Below are positions 8,672-19,800 of a stretch of DNA of 64,000 nucleotides, piece by piece. The number at the start of each line of letters is the position of its first letter. Position 1 is the stretch's first letter. This DNA is from an uncultured bacterium. Lineage in GTDB: Bacteria > Verrucomicrobiota > Kiritimatiellia > CAIVKH01. The position numbers and the translations under genes are program-made. The DNA lies in the NCBI GenBank assembly GCA_903906425.1, contig CAIVKH010000002.1:26290-90289 (forward strand), in the 5' to 3' direction. The notes under the pieces were generated by a model. That model did no database searches and was not told the origin of the DNA. It saw only the letters and a program-made list of their open reading frames with translations.

Positions 8672-9916
8672 ATGACTTCCAGAGAACGAGTTCTTGCCGC
8701 CATTGACCACCGCCAGCCCGACCGCGTCCCGGTGGACCTCGGCTCGACGCCCAGCTCCGGCATCTCGGCCATCGCCTACACGACATTGAAAAACAAAACC
8801 GGCCGCGGCCGCCTGCCCACGCTCGTCTATGACGTCGTCCAGCAGCTCGCGCAGCCCGACGAACAGTTTCTCGATCTGTTCCGCATCGACGTGCTCGACA
8901 TCGGCCGCGCCTTCAACGACCGGCCCGCCGACTGGCACGACACCGCGCTGGCCGACGGCAGCCCCGCCAAATATCCCGCCTGGTTCCATCCGCGCCGCAA
9001 CGACGACGGCTCGTTCACCGCGGTGATGAAAGACGGAACCGAAATCGCGCGGATGCCCGCGGGCGGAACGTTCTTCGACCAGACCTTCTTCCCGTACCTC
9101 GACGGCTATCCCGCCGATTACAGCGGCCTCGGTGACGCGATGGGCAAGGTCCTCTGGGCCGCGCTCACCTGCAGCCCCTACGACCACATCGCCGAGCCGG
9201 ATTTCTGGACGCAGTTGCGCGCCCGCGCCCTCGCCCTGCGCGAACGCAGCGACCGCGCGCTCATGATCGGGGCCGGCTGCAATCTTTTCGAATGGGGAAC
9301 TTTTCTGCGCCGCATTGACAATTTTCTGGCCGACCTCATCGAGGACGAAGCCAACGTCGCGCGGCTGCTCGACGCGCTGATGGAGCGCCACCTGGCCTTC
9401 CTGGAAAAACTTTGCGCGGCCGTCGGCGACATCGCCGACATCTGCCGCTTCGGCGACGACCTCGGCATGGACAACGGCCCGTTCATGCGCCCCGAAACCT
9501 ACCGGACGCTTTTCAAGCCGCGCCACGCGCAGCTGTGCGCCTTCGTCAAAAAGCACAGCCGGATGCGCCCCTATCTTCACTCCTGCGGCTCCATCTACGA
9601 ACTCCTCCCCGATCTGATCGGCGCCGGCTTCGAAGTGCTCAACCCCGTCCAGACCAGTTGCCGCGACATGGACCCCGTGCGCCTCAAGAGGGAATTCGGC
9701 CGCGACATCACCTTCTGGGGCGGCGGCTGCGACACGCGCGCGGTGCTCAACCGCGCCACCCCGGCGGACGTGAAAAAGCACGTCACCGAGCGCCTGAAGA
9801 TTTTCGCGCCCGGCGGCGGCTTTGTTTTCAACACCGTCCACAACATCCTGCCCGAAGTCCCGCCGGAGAATATCCTGGCGATGTTCGAGGCCCTCCGCGA
9901 ATTCGACGGCGCGTGA
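8672..9916 (+). CDS. Uroporphyrinogen decarboxylase-family protein (probable methyltransferase type)
   Basis: The 414-residue protein opens with TSRERVLAAIDHRQPDRVPVD, the usual start of URO-D-fold proteins, and later has HSCGSIYELLPDLI and the C-terminal segment APGGGFVFNTVHNI. In the methylcobamide:CoM methyltransferase branch of this fold the HxCG segment contributes a zinc ligand. True HemE enzymes are near 340-350 residues and lack this pattern, so a corrinoid-linked methyltransferase or an unassigned relative is more likely than heme synthesis. An AGGGGA box precedes the ATG. It diverges from the FHA gene. Confidence 0.75.
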   Translation: MTSRERVLAAIDHRQPDRVPVDLGSTPSSGISAIAYTTLKNKTGRGRLPTLVYDVVQQLAQPDEQFLDLFRIDVLDIGRAFNDRPADWHDTALADGSPAKYPAWFHPRRNDDGSFTAVMKDGTEIARMPAGGTFFDQTFFPYLDGYPADYSGLGDAMGKVLWAALTCSPYDHIAEPDFWTQLRARALALRERSDRALMIGAGCNLFEWGTFLRRIDNFLADLIEDEANVARLLDALMERHLAFLEKLCAAVGDIADICRFGDDLGMDNGPFMRPETYRTLFKPRHAQLCAFVKKHSRMRPYLHSCGSIYELLPDLIGAGFEVLNPVQTSCRDMDPVRLKREFGRDITFWGGGCDTRAVLNRATPADVKKHVTERLKIFAPGGGFVFNTVHNILPEVPPENILAMFEALREFDGA

Positions 9917-9921
9917 AACCG

Positions 9922-10179
9922 GGCGGACTGGGTTGCGGCAAAGTCCGACTGCGTCGCGATAAAGTCTGACGGGATTCCAACCAAGTCCGACCGGATCAGG
10001 AAAAAGTCCGACAAGATTCCGTCGTCGCGGACTGCGCCGGGACAAAGTCCGACTTTGCCGCGAAGAAGTCTGACGGGAATGTGAAATTGTCGGACTGGGC
10101 CGGAAGGAAGTCCGACCGGATCGAAATAGTGTCGGACTGCGGCGCGACCCCGTCGGACCGTATTGTGGCCAAGTCCTCC
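9922..10179. repeat. 21-bp-period tandem array (GTCYGAC core)
   Basis: About twelve degenerate units recur every 21 bp. The palindromic core GTCNGAC starts at 9943, 9964, 9985, 10006, 10047, 10068, 10089, 10110, 10131 and 10152, with weaker units at 9922, about 10027 and 10173. One base is missing between the 10006 and 10047 units. The array lies in the convergent gap between the URO-D-like gene and the pseudopilin gene and fills most of the gene-free stretch 9917-10351. Several reading frames give heptapeptide repeats (SDF-type on the minus strand), but the frame breaks at the indel, so I treat it as non-coding DNA. Confidence 0.85.
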
Positions 10180-10287
10180 GAATTTCGCGCAAATACGTCA
10201 TTTTTAGGGCAAATGGACCCCAAAATGACAATTGGACCGGACTCGTGAGCGTCCCATTGAGCGCGCGCCAGCGCCAAGGAGTAAAAC

Positions 10288-10335
10288 TTCCAATGATTGG
10301 AAATTCAGGGTCCCGCAGTTTTCCAATGATTGGAA
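10288..10335. repeat. TTCCAATSATTGGAA repeat pair
   Basis: Two perfect copies start at 10288 and 10321. Spacing here is 33 bp rather than 32. The pair is in a convergent gene gap, 16 bp from the stop of the pseudopilin gene. Confidence 0.96.
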
Positions 10336-10351
10336 AAAGAGGGGGCGCGCG

Positions 10352-11194
10352 CTACGGATAGAGCGTGTTGGCCTTTGCCACGGACCACTCGCGCTTGACG
10401 AAGTAGGGCGTCATCCAGTCTTTCGATTCGCGGGGGTGGGCTTTCTGCACGTGGCCGTCGGCGCACCAGACGTTGCCGTAACCTTCCGTGAGGTCGCCGT
10501 TGGGTGGCAGATGAAAGCTGCCGAGTGCATCGCGGGTAGAGCCACCAGGCCCCTGCGGCAGGTTGTCGAAGGTGGCCGCGCCGAAGCAGAAGTTGTTCAT
10601 CCAAGATGTCAAGCCTGCGTACGGATCATTCTTCCAGGGATCCTCTTCGCAAAAGATGCCTTCCTTGGACGGTTTCACGAGCATGTTTCTGTGAATGGAA
10701 TACCCCTTCGTCTTATCCAGAAAGCTCGTCTCCCAAGTTCCGCCGTTGGTGCCGCGGATGTATTCGCACTCGTCGTAGCTGGCGTAGGGCACCAGCGTCG
10801 GCAGGCCGGGGTTGTTCAGGCAAACCTTGGCGAAGGTCGGGCAGAGGAAAACGGAGGTGCGCGAATCGCCGACATAGTGGATCATCGTTCCGCGATCAAC
10901 GGCATCCGGACGGCCCCACTCGATCCAGTAGCCTCCGACAGTGTAGCCGCCGCCTTCCGAATCAATCCAGTCCCAGCAGCCGGGCCAGTCGCCCGTCTTC
11001 TCGTCGGACGCATACAGAAGGGCCGCGCTGCCGAGCTGGCGGAGATTGCTGACGCACTTGATGAATTCGGCGCGCTGCCGGCCCGCGTTGAGTGCGGGCA
11101 TCAGAAAGGAAAGCAACAGGAGGATGACCGCGACGACCGCGAGCAGCTCGATGAGCGTGAAGGCCTGAAGCCTATGGGGGCGGTGGTTGAGCAT
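10352..11194 (-). CDS. Type II secretion/type IV pilin-like protein (prepilin leader)
   Basis: The 280-residue protein has a short basic leader followed by the prepilin cleavage and methylation motif AFTLIELLAVVAVILLLLSF (residues 11-30). The rest is a large soluble domain with many Trp, Gly and Cys residues, ending with the WCADGHVQ segment that resembles the DG motif near the C-terminus of PVC-type pseudopilins. It would be processed by a prepilin peptidase and displayed at the envelope. Its start overlaps the end of the upstream zinc-ribbon gene by 23 bases, so the two are probably translationally coupled. Confidence 0.88.
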   Translation of the reverse strand: MLNHRPHRLQAFTLIELLAVVAVILLLLSFLMPALNAGRQRAEFIKCVSNLRQLGSAALLYASDEKTGDWPGCWDWIDSEGGGYTVGGYWIEWGRPDAVDRGTMIHYVGDSRTSVFLCPTFAKVCLNNPGLPTLVPYASYDECEYIRGTNGGTWETSFLDKTKGYSIHRNMLVKPSKEGIFCEEDPWKNDPYAGLTSWMNNFCFGAATFDNLPQGPGGSTRDALGSFHLPPNGDLTEGYGNVWCADGHVQKAHPRESKDWMTPYFVKREWSVAKANTLYP

Positions 11195-11474
11195 CAGTCA
11201 CTCCAGGATAACAAAGGGCCGCGATCTTGCCGCACTTGGAACAGGGGAAGCGGCGCACCTGCATCGGAACCTCGACGATCTGTCCCTTGCGGACGAAGCG
11301 CTGCAGCTGCTCCGTTGTGTAGACGCTGGCCGCGCCGCACTCCGTGCATTTGAGATGATATTCGATCTTCGCGAGGCTGCGCGTGTCATATTCGGGATGA
11401 CTCGCCACGCGCCACACGAAAATCACCAGCGCGACGACGGCCACGAGAATCCCAATGAGCTGTTTGTTCATCAC
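11172..11474 (-). CDS. Membrane-anchored zinc-ribbon protein
   Basis: The 100-residue protein has one N-terminal membrane helix (about 5-23) and a soluble part with CTECG (43-47) and CSKCG (78-82), a four-cysteine zinc site split by a 30-residue insert containing a basic helix. It is the first gene of a two-gene unit with the overlapping pseudopilin gene, which suggests a joint role, perhaps in pilus-like assembly or a heritable pairing seen in this phylum. Function is unknown. Confidence 0.75.
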   Translation of the reverse strand: MMNKQLIGILVAVVALVIFVWRVASHPEYDTRSLAKIEYHLKCTECGAASVYTTEQLQRFVRKGQIVEVPMQVRRFPCSKCGKIAALCYPGVTDAQPPPP

Positions 11475-11545
11475 TTCAAACAGTACCCAGCCGGCCCCGC
11501 CAATTCAAGCCGCGCGCGGCGCCGCCAGATCCCGCGTGACAAAAC

Positions 11546-11593
11546 TTCCGATCATTGGAAAGTTGCGGTGGCGAAATTTTCCAATGATTGGAA
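11546..11593. repeat. TTCCAATSATTGGAA repeat pair at a divergent promoter region
   Basis: Copies start at 11546 (one mismatch, TTCCGATC) and 11579 (perfect), 33 bp apart. The pair fills the divergent gap between the zinc-ribbon gene and the M3 peptidase gene. The right half of the second copy ends seven bases before the peptidase ATG, and its GGAAG lies where a ribosome-binding site is expected. Confidence 0.95.
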
Positions 11594-11599
11594 GTCAAA

Positions 11600-13696
11600 A
11601 TGCAAAATCCGTTTCTCGATCTGTCGTTCGAAATCAAGTGGAGCCAGCTGACGCCGGACCGCGTCGAGCCGGACATTACGCTGGCGCTGAAGCGCGCGCG
11701 CGAAAACCTGGACCGGCTCTGCGATCTGCGTGGCGATGCGCTGACGTTTGAAAACGTCCTGCTCGGCTTCGAGTCGGCCACGCGCGAGCTGGGGCTGGCG
11801 TGGGGCTGCGTCCAGCATCTCGACGCGGTGAATAACTCGCCGGAGCTGCGCAAGGCGCACAACGCGATGCTGCCGCAGGTCTCCGCCTTCTTCACGACGC
11901 TCTACCTCGAGCCGAAGTTGTGGGCGGTGATCAAGGCCTACGGCGAAACGGCGGAGGCGAAGGCGCTGGCCGGCGTCCGCCGCCGCTTCCTCGACGAAAC
12001 CGTCGCCGACTTCCACGAGAGCGGCGCCGATCTGCCGGACGACAAGAAGAAACGCCTCGAGGCGCTCAACGCCGAGCTCGCGCAGACCACGCAAAAGTTC
12101 GCCGAGAATGTCCTCGATGCGACCAACGCCTGGGAAAAAATCATCACCGACGAAACGCTCCTGGCCGGCCTGCCGGACTCCGCCCGCCGGCTCGCGCGCG
12201 AACAGGCGCGTAAGAAGAAAATCGGCAGCGACGAGAAGCCCGCGTGGCGTTTCACGCTGCACGCGCCGTCGCTGCTCCCGGTTTTGCAGTTCGCCGAAAA
12301 CGAGGAATTGCGCCGCGAATTCTGGCAGGCCAGCGTGGACGTTGCGCGCAAGGCGCCGCACGAAAACCGCGAGCTGGTCTGGAAAATCCTGGAGCTGCGA
12401 AACGAAAAGGCGCGGCTGCTCGGCTTCAAGGATTTCGCCGACCTGACGACGAACCGCCGCATGGCCAAGTCCGGCGGCGCGGCGCTGAAGTTCGTCGAGG
12501 ACCTGCACGACCGTACGCGCGATTTCTTCCTGCGCGAAGTCGCCGAGCTGGAATACTACAGGGCGAAAACACCGGGAGGGGCGGCGTCCCGCCGCCCGAT
12601 TTCAAACGGCGACGGGACGTCGCCGCTCCCAGCCAGACTCAACCCGTGGGAGCTCGCGTTCTGGGCCGAAAAGCAGCGGAAGGAACTTTACGATTTCGAT
12701 TCCGAATTGCTGCGGCCCTACCTGCCGATGACCGGCGTGATCCGCGGGATGTTCCAGATTGCCGAAAAACTTTTCGGCATCGAGATCCGCGAACGCACCG
12801 GCGTCGAGCTCTGGCATCCGGAGATGAAATTCTACGAAATCTTCGACGGCGCGCGAAAGCTCGGCGCGTTTTATTGCGACTGGCACCCGCGCGAATCGAA
12901 GCGCAGCGGCGCGTGGATGAATTTCTTCCACACCGGCGGACCGCGGCCCGACGGCTCGTGGAAGCCGCACCTCGGCCTGATGTGCGGCAATCTCACGCCG
13001 CCCGCCGGTGGAAAACCGTCGCTGCTGACGCATGACGAGGCGACGACCGTCTTCCACGAGTTCGGCCACCTGCTTCACCACCTGCTCAGCGAGGTCGAGA
13101 TCGAATCGCTGGCCGGCGCGCGCGTCGCGTGGGACTTCGTCGAGCTGCCGTCGCAGATCATGGAGAACTGGTGCTGGCAGAAGGAATCGCTCGATCTTTT
13201 CGCGCGGCACTACGAGACCGGCGCGCCGATTCCCGCCGACCTGCTCGAAAAAATGCTCCTCGCCCGCAACTATCGCGCCGCCTCGGCGATGATGGGCCAA
13301 CTCTGCTACGGCAAGTGCGACCTCGATCTGCACATCAAGCTCGACGAAGTTCGCGGCATGGACCTCGACGAGCACTGGCGCAGGCGGCTGGCCGATTATC
13401 TCACGCCGCTGGCCACGCCCGCGCCGGCGCGCACGCCCAGCTTCACGCACATCTTCGGCGACCCGACCGGCTACGCGGGCGGCTACTATTCCTACAAGTG
13501 GGCCGAGGTGCTCGAAGCCGACGCGTTCACTCGCTTCCTGCGCGAGGGCGTTTTGAACCCGGCGACCGGCCGCGAATTCCGGAAGAAAATTCTTTCGCGC
13601 GGAAATTCCGAACTTCCGGGAAAACTCTTCCGCGATTTCATGGGCCGCGAGCCGGACCTCAACGCGCTGCTCGAACGCGAAGGCCTGAAATCCTGA
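11600..13696 (+). CDS. M3-family oligopeptidase (oligopeptidase A / thimet type)
   Basis: The 698-residue zinc metallopeptidase has HEFGH at 486-490 with the downstream Glu-rich helix (EVEIESLAG) carrying the third ligand, then WDFVELPSQIMENW and the C-terminal YYSYKWAEVLEADAF typical of the PrlC/Dcp branch. It degrades short peptides in the cytoplasm, for example signal-peptide fragments. Residues about 324-344 are encoded by a GC-rich inverted repeat inserted in frame and are absent from the expected family pattern. The ATG at 11600 is preferred over the in-frame TTG at 11588 within the repeat. Confidence 0.9.
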   Translation: MQNPFLDLSFEIKWSQLTPDRVEPDITLALKRARENLDRLCDLRGDALTFENVLLGFESATRELGLAWGCVQHLDAVNNSPELRKAHNAMLPQVSAFFTTLYLEPKLWAVIKAYGETAEAKALAGVRRRFLDETVADFHESGADLPDDKKKRLEALNAELAQTTQKFAENVLDATNAWEKIITDETLLAGLPDSARRLAREQARKKKIGSDEKPAWRFTLHAPSLLPVLQFAENEELRREFWQASVDVARKAPHENRELVWKILELRNEKARLLGFKDFADLTTNRRMAKSGGAALKFVEDLHDRTRDFFLREVAELEYYRAKTPGGAASRRPISNGDGTSPLPARLNPWELAFWAEKQRKELYDFDSELLRPYLPMTGVIRGMFQIAEKLFGIEIRERTGVELWHPEMKFYEIFDGARKLGAFYCDWHPRESKRSGAWMNFFHTGGPRPDGSWKPHLGLMCGNLTPPAGGKPSLLTHDEATTVFHEFGHLLHHLLSEVEIESLAGARVAWDFVELPSQIMENWCWQKESLDLFARHYETGAPIPADLLEKMLLARNYRAASAMMGQLCYGKCDLDLHIKLDEVRGMDLDEHWRRRLADYLTPLATPAPARTPSFTHIFGDPTGYAGGYYSYKWAEVLEADAFTRFLREGVLNPATGREFRKKILSRGNSELPGKLFRDFMGREPDLNALLEREGLKS
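12569..12630. repeat. GC-rich inverted repeat inserted in the M3 peptidase gene
   Basis: Arms of about 23 bp (12574-12596 and 12608-12630, three mismatches) flank an 11-bp centre. Bases 12569-12597 are identical over 29 bp, in reverse complement, to 62832-62860 inside the STAND gene. The insert keeps the peptidase frame open. Confidence 0.9.
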
Positions 13697-13736
13697 CGCG
13701 CCGCGCGACGCGGGCGAATTTTCCACGATGCGAAGT

Positions 13737-13783
13737 TTCCAATGATTGGAAACTGGCGCAGCCGCAATTTCCAATCATTGGAA
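13737..13783. repeat. TTCCAATSATTGGAA repeat pair
   Basis: Perfect copies start at 13737 (G) and 13769 (C), 32 bp apart, between the convergent stops of the M3 peptidase gene and the giant surface-protein gene. Confidence 0.97.
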
Positions 13784-13825
13784 GAACCCGGAGCCGGCGG
13801 CGGGTTCGCTTTGCAGTGAAAAGCG

Positions 13826-16800
13826 CTACGGACTCCAGAGGACGCGATAGAACCGGAGGGCGTTGGTCGCGGCGGGATCGGGCAGCGTGACCGGGCCACT
13901 GTTCGTCGCGGCCTGGTTGGTGAGCAGCCGCCAGAGCGATGCGGCCAGGTCGTCGGAGAATTCGACCCGGTAGTTTGCGCCGGACTGGGCGTTCCAGATG
14001 ATCTGCGCCTCGCCGCCGATGGTGGTGTCGAAGAGGTTCGTCACCGGCCCGACGGCGAAGATCGCCGCGCCTGTCGCACTCAGCGGCGGCACGCCGTTGT
14101 CGGCGATGACGACGCGCACGGTGACGACGCTGTCCGCGTCGGCATAGGACGGCTGCCAGGTGACAAGGCCGCTGGCGGGTTCCACGCCGGCCCCGGCGGG
14201 CGCGCCGGCGTCGAGCGAAAACACCAGCGTGTTCGCCGGAATGTCCGGATCGCCCGCGGGCAGCAGCACGCTGCTGATGCTGCCCGGATATGTTGCCAGC
14301 ACCGGCGCGACGCCGGGCTGCGGCGCGCGATTGACCTCGCCGACAATCAACGTGACCAGCTGTGTCGCCGTGCGGGGCGGCCAGCCGTTGTCGGTTGCGG
14401 TGATGATGAAGATATTCGTGCCGGGTCCGTCGGCCTCGGCGGGCGACCACGCAAAAGTTCCGCTGTTGGTGTCGAGCGCCGCGCCGGGCGGCGCGCCGCT
14501 CATCGCATAGACAATTCGCTGCGGCGGCGCGTCGGTGTCGGCGGCGGAATCAACGATGACAAAGTCTGTCATTTCATCGGCGTGCCAGGGCGGCGAATTC
14601 GTGAAGACCGGCGGCGCGTTGTTCGTCGAAACGATATTGTTGGTGCGCGGCGTGGGGACCGCCATCGTGTAAATGTGCGGATCGCCGTCGGTCCACCGGC
14701 CCTGCGAGACGTCCGTCTGCTGCGCTCCGAAGGTCACGGTGTCCACTGCAATTTTGGACGGCGAATAGAGCCCGATTTCTTCGCCGCCTTTCGCGAGGTT
14801 GAAGGGAACGTGCAAGTCTCCGCCGTTCTGGTTGGTGGTGCCATCGGCCCAGACAAGCAGGAAACCATACGCGGCGAGGATGGTGTTCGTCGGGATCATG
14901 AATTGATCCGGGGCGGCAAAGTTGTCGGTGAGATAGAAGCCGCCAAGATCAACGTTGGTCGGTCCGAAATTGTAGAGTTCGAACCAGTCGTCCTTCTTTC
15001 CGTTGACCGGGTTGGTGATCGTGCTCTTGTTGTCGGCCATCCATTCGTTGATGGCAACGGTTGCAGGCAGCGCCGCGCCGTTGTTCGTTGCGGCGGGCGT
15101 CGCGACATACATCAGGCGGCGGTAGAACGGCTGGCCGTCGGGAATGTCGCCGTAGCTCCAGTTGTCGGGCAGATTTGTGTAGTTCAGATAATCCACGATC
15201 TGCGGGGTGCCGGTGATCATGCGTGAGAGCGCGACGCGGCCCGCCCCGGGCGGGATTCGGAAATTTGAGTGCAACGCGTTGGTCGTTGTCTGGTTCGTCT
15301 GTCCATCGCACCACACAATGCGGAAGGAATTCGAGGACATTGTCGCGTTGGTCGGGAATGCCCACTGCGTGAGATTCGTGTAGTTGTCACTCAGATACAA
15401 TCCGGCAAGGCTGACCGTTCCCGTTCCGGTATTGAACAACTCAACCCACGGCTCATGTTCCCCCGCGTTGTCAACGGAAACGGAAATATTACTGGCCTGA
15501 ACTTCGTTGAGCCACAGCGACGGATAGACGGGCAGCGAGGTGCGACTTGCATTCGTCGTACCGGGGGTTTGATAGCCGCCGACATAGACTGTATTCGATG
15601 AAGCGGGCATGTTTGGATTCGCCGTTGCGACTGTGCCGTTGCCCGAAAGCCGGACGGTGATCGGCCCGCCGTTGGTGTTTTGCAGATACCAGAAGCTGAT
15701 GACCGTCGAGCCGCTCCACGACGACGCGAGCGTTTCCAGGATCGCGTTGCCGCTGCCCGTGCCGCCGGCCGTGGCGACGACATGCAAGCTGGCGCCACCG
15801 GCGTGCCTGAAGTTCGTGCTGATGGCCGATCCAGTGAAGTTACCGCCGGCGAAACTCCATGGACCCGACAGCGCGGATTCGAAATCGCCGTTCGTGACAT
15901 AGCTTGTTCCGCTGTCAATCGAGCCGGTGACGCAGCGCATGTCGTCAACGTAGATGTCGCCGGCCGTCTGCAAATAGATGTAGAGGGTCGTGCTGCTGAA
16001 CGTGCCGGTGGCGGCGAAATAGACCCATTGCGGCTGCGGCTGCGATTGCACCGGCGAGTTCGTGCGGCCCGCGTCCCAGTTGGAAACACGGCTGATGTCG
16101 TTGGTCGCGTCAATCAGTTGCAGCGACGCGCCGTTGGTGATGACGGGCCAGGGCGAAACGGTTTCATAGCGGACGCGGCTGACAATTGTCGTGGCTGATG
16201 GCCCCGGAATCGTCAGCGAAAGCGTCTCGCCATTCGAACTGATGTTTCCGCTGAAGACATTAAATGGCACCGTATTTGTGCCGAATGCGGACGCGTAGGC
16301 AATGCGATCTTTCGCGAGGAGAAGATAGCCATTCGGACCGATGACGCTGCCGGATGGGAAGGTGTAGCCAATGCCGCTCACATCCCATCCGCTCATGTCG
16401 AACGCGGTGTTCGAGCTGGTGTTGAACAATTCAACGAACCCCGAATCGGTGACGAGCGGACTGGCGAGAATTTCGTTGAAGACGACCTCGCCGGCGGGCG
16501 GGTCGTTGGTTGACGTGACGAAGTAATTCATGCTCGCGATGGAATTTGTCAGCGCAGTTCCGTGGCGGTCATAGCCCGCAAAATTAAGCGTATTCGAACC
16601 GGACACGAGAGCGACGGAGGCGCTCCATTTGTTCGACGTCACCCATGTGATCTGCTGCGTCTGGCCATTGATCGTGAGCGTCGAAAGCTCAATTGGCGCA
16701 TAGCCGGTGAGAACGAGATAGTTGTTCGCCAGAATTGAATTCGTCGGATTGATAATTGCGAAATTGGTCTGGATTGTCGCGACCTGCGATTCGATATAGG

Positions 16801-19800
16801 CGCGCCGTTGAATGATGTACCACTTCTGCGTGTTGATGTCGGCGACCTTGTAATTCACGCCGTTGGCCGTCAAAGCGGCGGCGCGCTCATCCATGAGACC
16901 ATCCAGATAACCCGCGCGCCACGGGCCGTCGAGGATATCGCGAAATGCCTGCATGTAGTGACGGAGCACGGGCGCAGATTTTTGCGCCGCCGTTATGCGC
17001 TGATCGTTCGAACCATAAATCGAAGCGTTTGGCGGCTGGCCACCGGAGAGGCCCATTGTCCAGTCAACGTCCCACGTCAGGATCGTGGCGCGGCCACCGG
17101 GAACAAAATAAAGGAAATTATTTTTCCCGCGATTCCATCCGTACGAATCGTAGTTGCCGACCATGCGCTCGCAGGCGAACTCGCGAAACCACTGTTCGAC
17201 ATCGCAGACGTTATTCACGAGCGGATAGTTGAACGGATCGGTGCTGTTGTTGATGGTCGGGGCGACGACATTGACCATCTTGTAGAAATTTGTGTAATCG
17301 CTTGCCGACTCCCCGGGGTTGACGCTGCGCAACCGCCACATGAAGCGATACGGCGCCGGATTGATACTCGTTGTCCCGGGAATAATACGTCGCTGCATGT
17401 CCGCATCGTTGTTGCTGAAGCCCGTGGCCGCGTCATTGAACTCGAACCAGTCTTCGATTTTATGCAACTGGCCGGAGGGGCTGCTGAAGAACCATTCATT
17501 GAGAAATTCGCCGTTGGGTTGCTGCGGGTCCTCATAAATAAAAGACCCCGTCACACCGGTGATGGTGCTGCGTTGTGAGCCATTGAAGAAAACATGCATA
17601 TAACGGCGATAATTGGCAGTCAGTCCGAGCTTGCGGAAAACTTGAAAGGACATTTGCTCGGCCATCGAGCTGTGATCATTGCTGTCACCGCCGCTTCCGT
17701 TGCCGGGCAGCGCGAATATAAAACCGCTCTCGCCGAGCACGAGATCGTCCACCGGCATGTTGCAAATGTAATCGCATCGATTTCCGCCGTCGGGGCCCGA
17801 GGTCATCTGGCCCGCGTGATACGGACTTCCAGAGAACATCATGCCTGCGTTCATGACGACGCGATAATTGTTATACACGAACGTTCCGTCCACTGCAGCG
17901 TTGTTCAACGCGGCGCGGTTCGTCCAGCGGTCGTGATTCGCCTTCGTCATCCACATGTGATACGTCGCGAAGCTGCCAGACATCTGCATTTCGCCCCATC
18001 GAACCAGACACTCATGCGACAAAGCATCGCTTGGAAACATGCGCGGCGGATTCACGGCCTGCGGGAAAAGAACCCGTGGAAAATTGTTGCTCGCGCCGAG
18101 GCTATCCACGCCGCGCACAAAGAATGCGATGACATTCGTGGTGGACTGGCCCGGAATTGTCGCGCTGAACACGCCGTCGCCGGCAATTCCATCTGCGCCC
18201 GTTCCATCATCTGTCATCGTCACGATTGAATACGTCGCGGAAGGATCAATGCGGTAATTCAGCGTGAGGTTCGTGACGCCTTCGGGATCATCCGTCTGCG
18301 CCGTGACGACGACGGCTTGATTCATCGCGGGGAAGACCGGCGAAAACTTGACGTTGAAAATCGCCGGCCCCGCGTTTGTGACATAACGGCTGTTCGGCAG
18401 ACCCGGCGAACCTAGATTTGAAGGCGGAGGCAAATAAATCGGAACTTCCATGCTGCCCCCGTGAAGGCGAAGGAGCAGTTCTGGCCAGCCGCGCACCCAT
18501 TTTGCTTTGCAGCGAAATGTCACGGCACCGTTTGTCATCGGTGTGAAACTTGGCGAGCGAATCCGGTTTGCACCCACGTCGCCGCGTGTCGAACCGCGAA
18601 CATGCAGGCATTGCGCACCCGTGTAGCCGCCGGCTTCAACGGTTGACTGGTCGAACGCGCCCTGCGGTGTCCAGCCGGTAATGCCGGACTCGAAGCTTCC
18701 ATTTACGACAAGATTCGTGATGCTGTTGGTCGTCACCACCTCCACGTCATCCACGAGACATTCGCCCATGCCGAGCAGATAGACATGCAAATTGTCGTTG
18801 ATGGGCGAGCCGACTGTTTCACCGAGATTCTGTGTGCAATTTACGATGACCCACTGCGAGGTCTTGTTGCTTTCATCGCTGTCGGCCCAGTTGTCCGGCA
18901 GACGCGTATTGGCGTCGGGATCAATCAACTCCAGACTGCTTCCGCCGGCATCCGACCAGTCGCCCCATCGGCCGCCTTTTTCGTAGGTCACCTCGGTAAC
19001 GGGAATATAAAATGTGTACGGCCCGACGACCGTTCCGTTTGTCACGATGCTGGTGTGCGGCAAACCGAAAGCGATGCGGTCGCCGCTGTGACCCAATTTC
19101 CCTTGCCAGTCACCGATGCAATTTGCTGTGCCCAGATTGGCATAATTCGACCGCAGATGTGCCGCGTTCGCCGCAATGACAAGATATCCATGAGATGGAA
19201 TAGTCGTGTTGGTCGGGATCGTGAATGTAATTCCACTGGTGAAAGACCACCCGCTGAGATCAATGTTGCTGGAGGCGCGATTGTACAATTCGACGTACTG
19301 ATCATTATCGTCGCCCGAAATCGGCGCATACATCAGTTCATTGATGACAACAGATTCCTGCCGGATCGCGCCGTTATTCGTTCCCGGCGTGAGCGCCGCA
19401 AGACGGTAGAAATCCGGTCCGCCGTCCGGTATGCGTCCGCTCGAAACGGGATTTTCCTGACCCTCGAAATTGACTGCGTCAATCACGCGCGTCTGATTGG
19501 AATTCACGAGGAAAATCTGGTCGCCATCCTTGTTGAGCCGGAAACCGAGCTGAGTATCAATATAACAAACGAATCCGCGCGCCGGAATGATCGTGCCGTC
19601 GGGAATCCTGAATTTATTGGTCAAGGCATTGTTCGACAGCCACGCACCCGACAAATCCTTCGGCGAGTTGCTGTGATTGTACAACTCGATGTAGTCGTTC
19701 AGCGGCGGGTCCGTGTGAGCGAGATATTCGTTGATGACAACACCGTCCAGCGGATCAGTCGTCACGGGATTCCATGCGCCGGGCGAACCGCCGATCGTGT

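Noticed and set aside
8672..9916. HemE (heme synthesis)
   Set aside because: Length and the HxCG-type segment fit the methyltransferase branch of the fold better, and no other heme gene is near.
8627..10231. Long minus-strand upstream extension of the FHA gene
   Set aside because: It is antisense to the URO-D-family gene and the 21-bp array. The FHA domain begins after 8626 and no domain is recognisable in the extension.
9922..10277. Coding sequence for heptapeptide repeats (SDF type)
   Set aside because: The frame breaks at a 1-bp deletion, no ribosome-binding site is present, and the palindromic core explains the period without translation.
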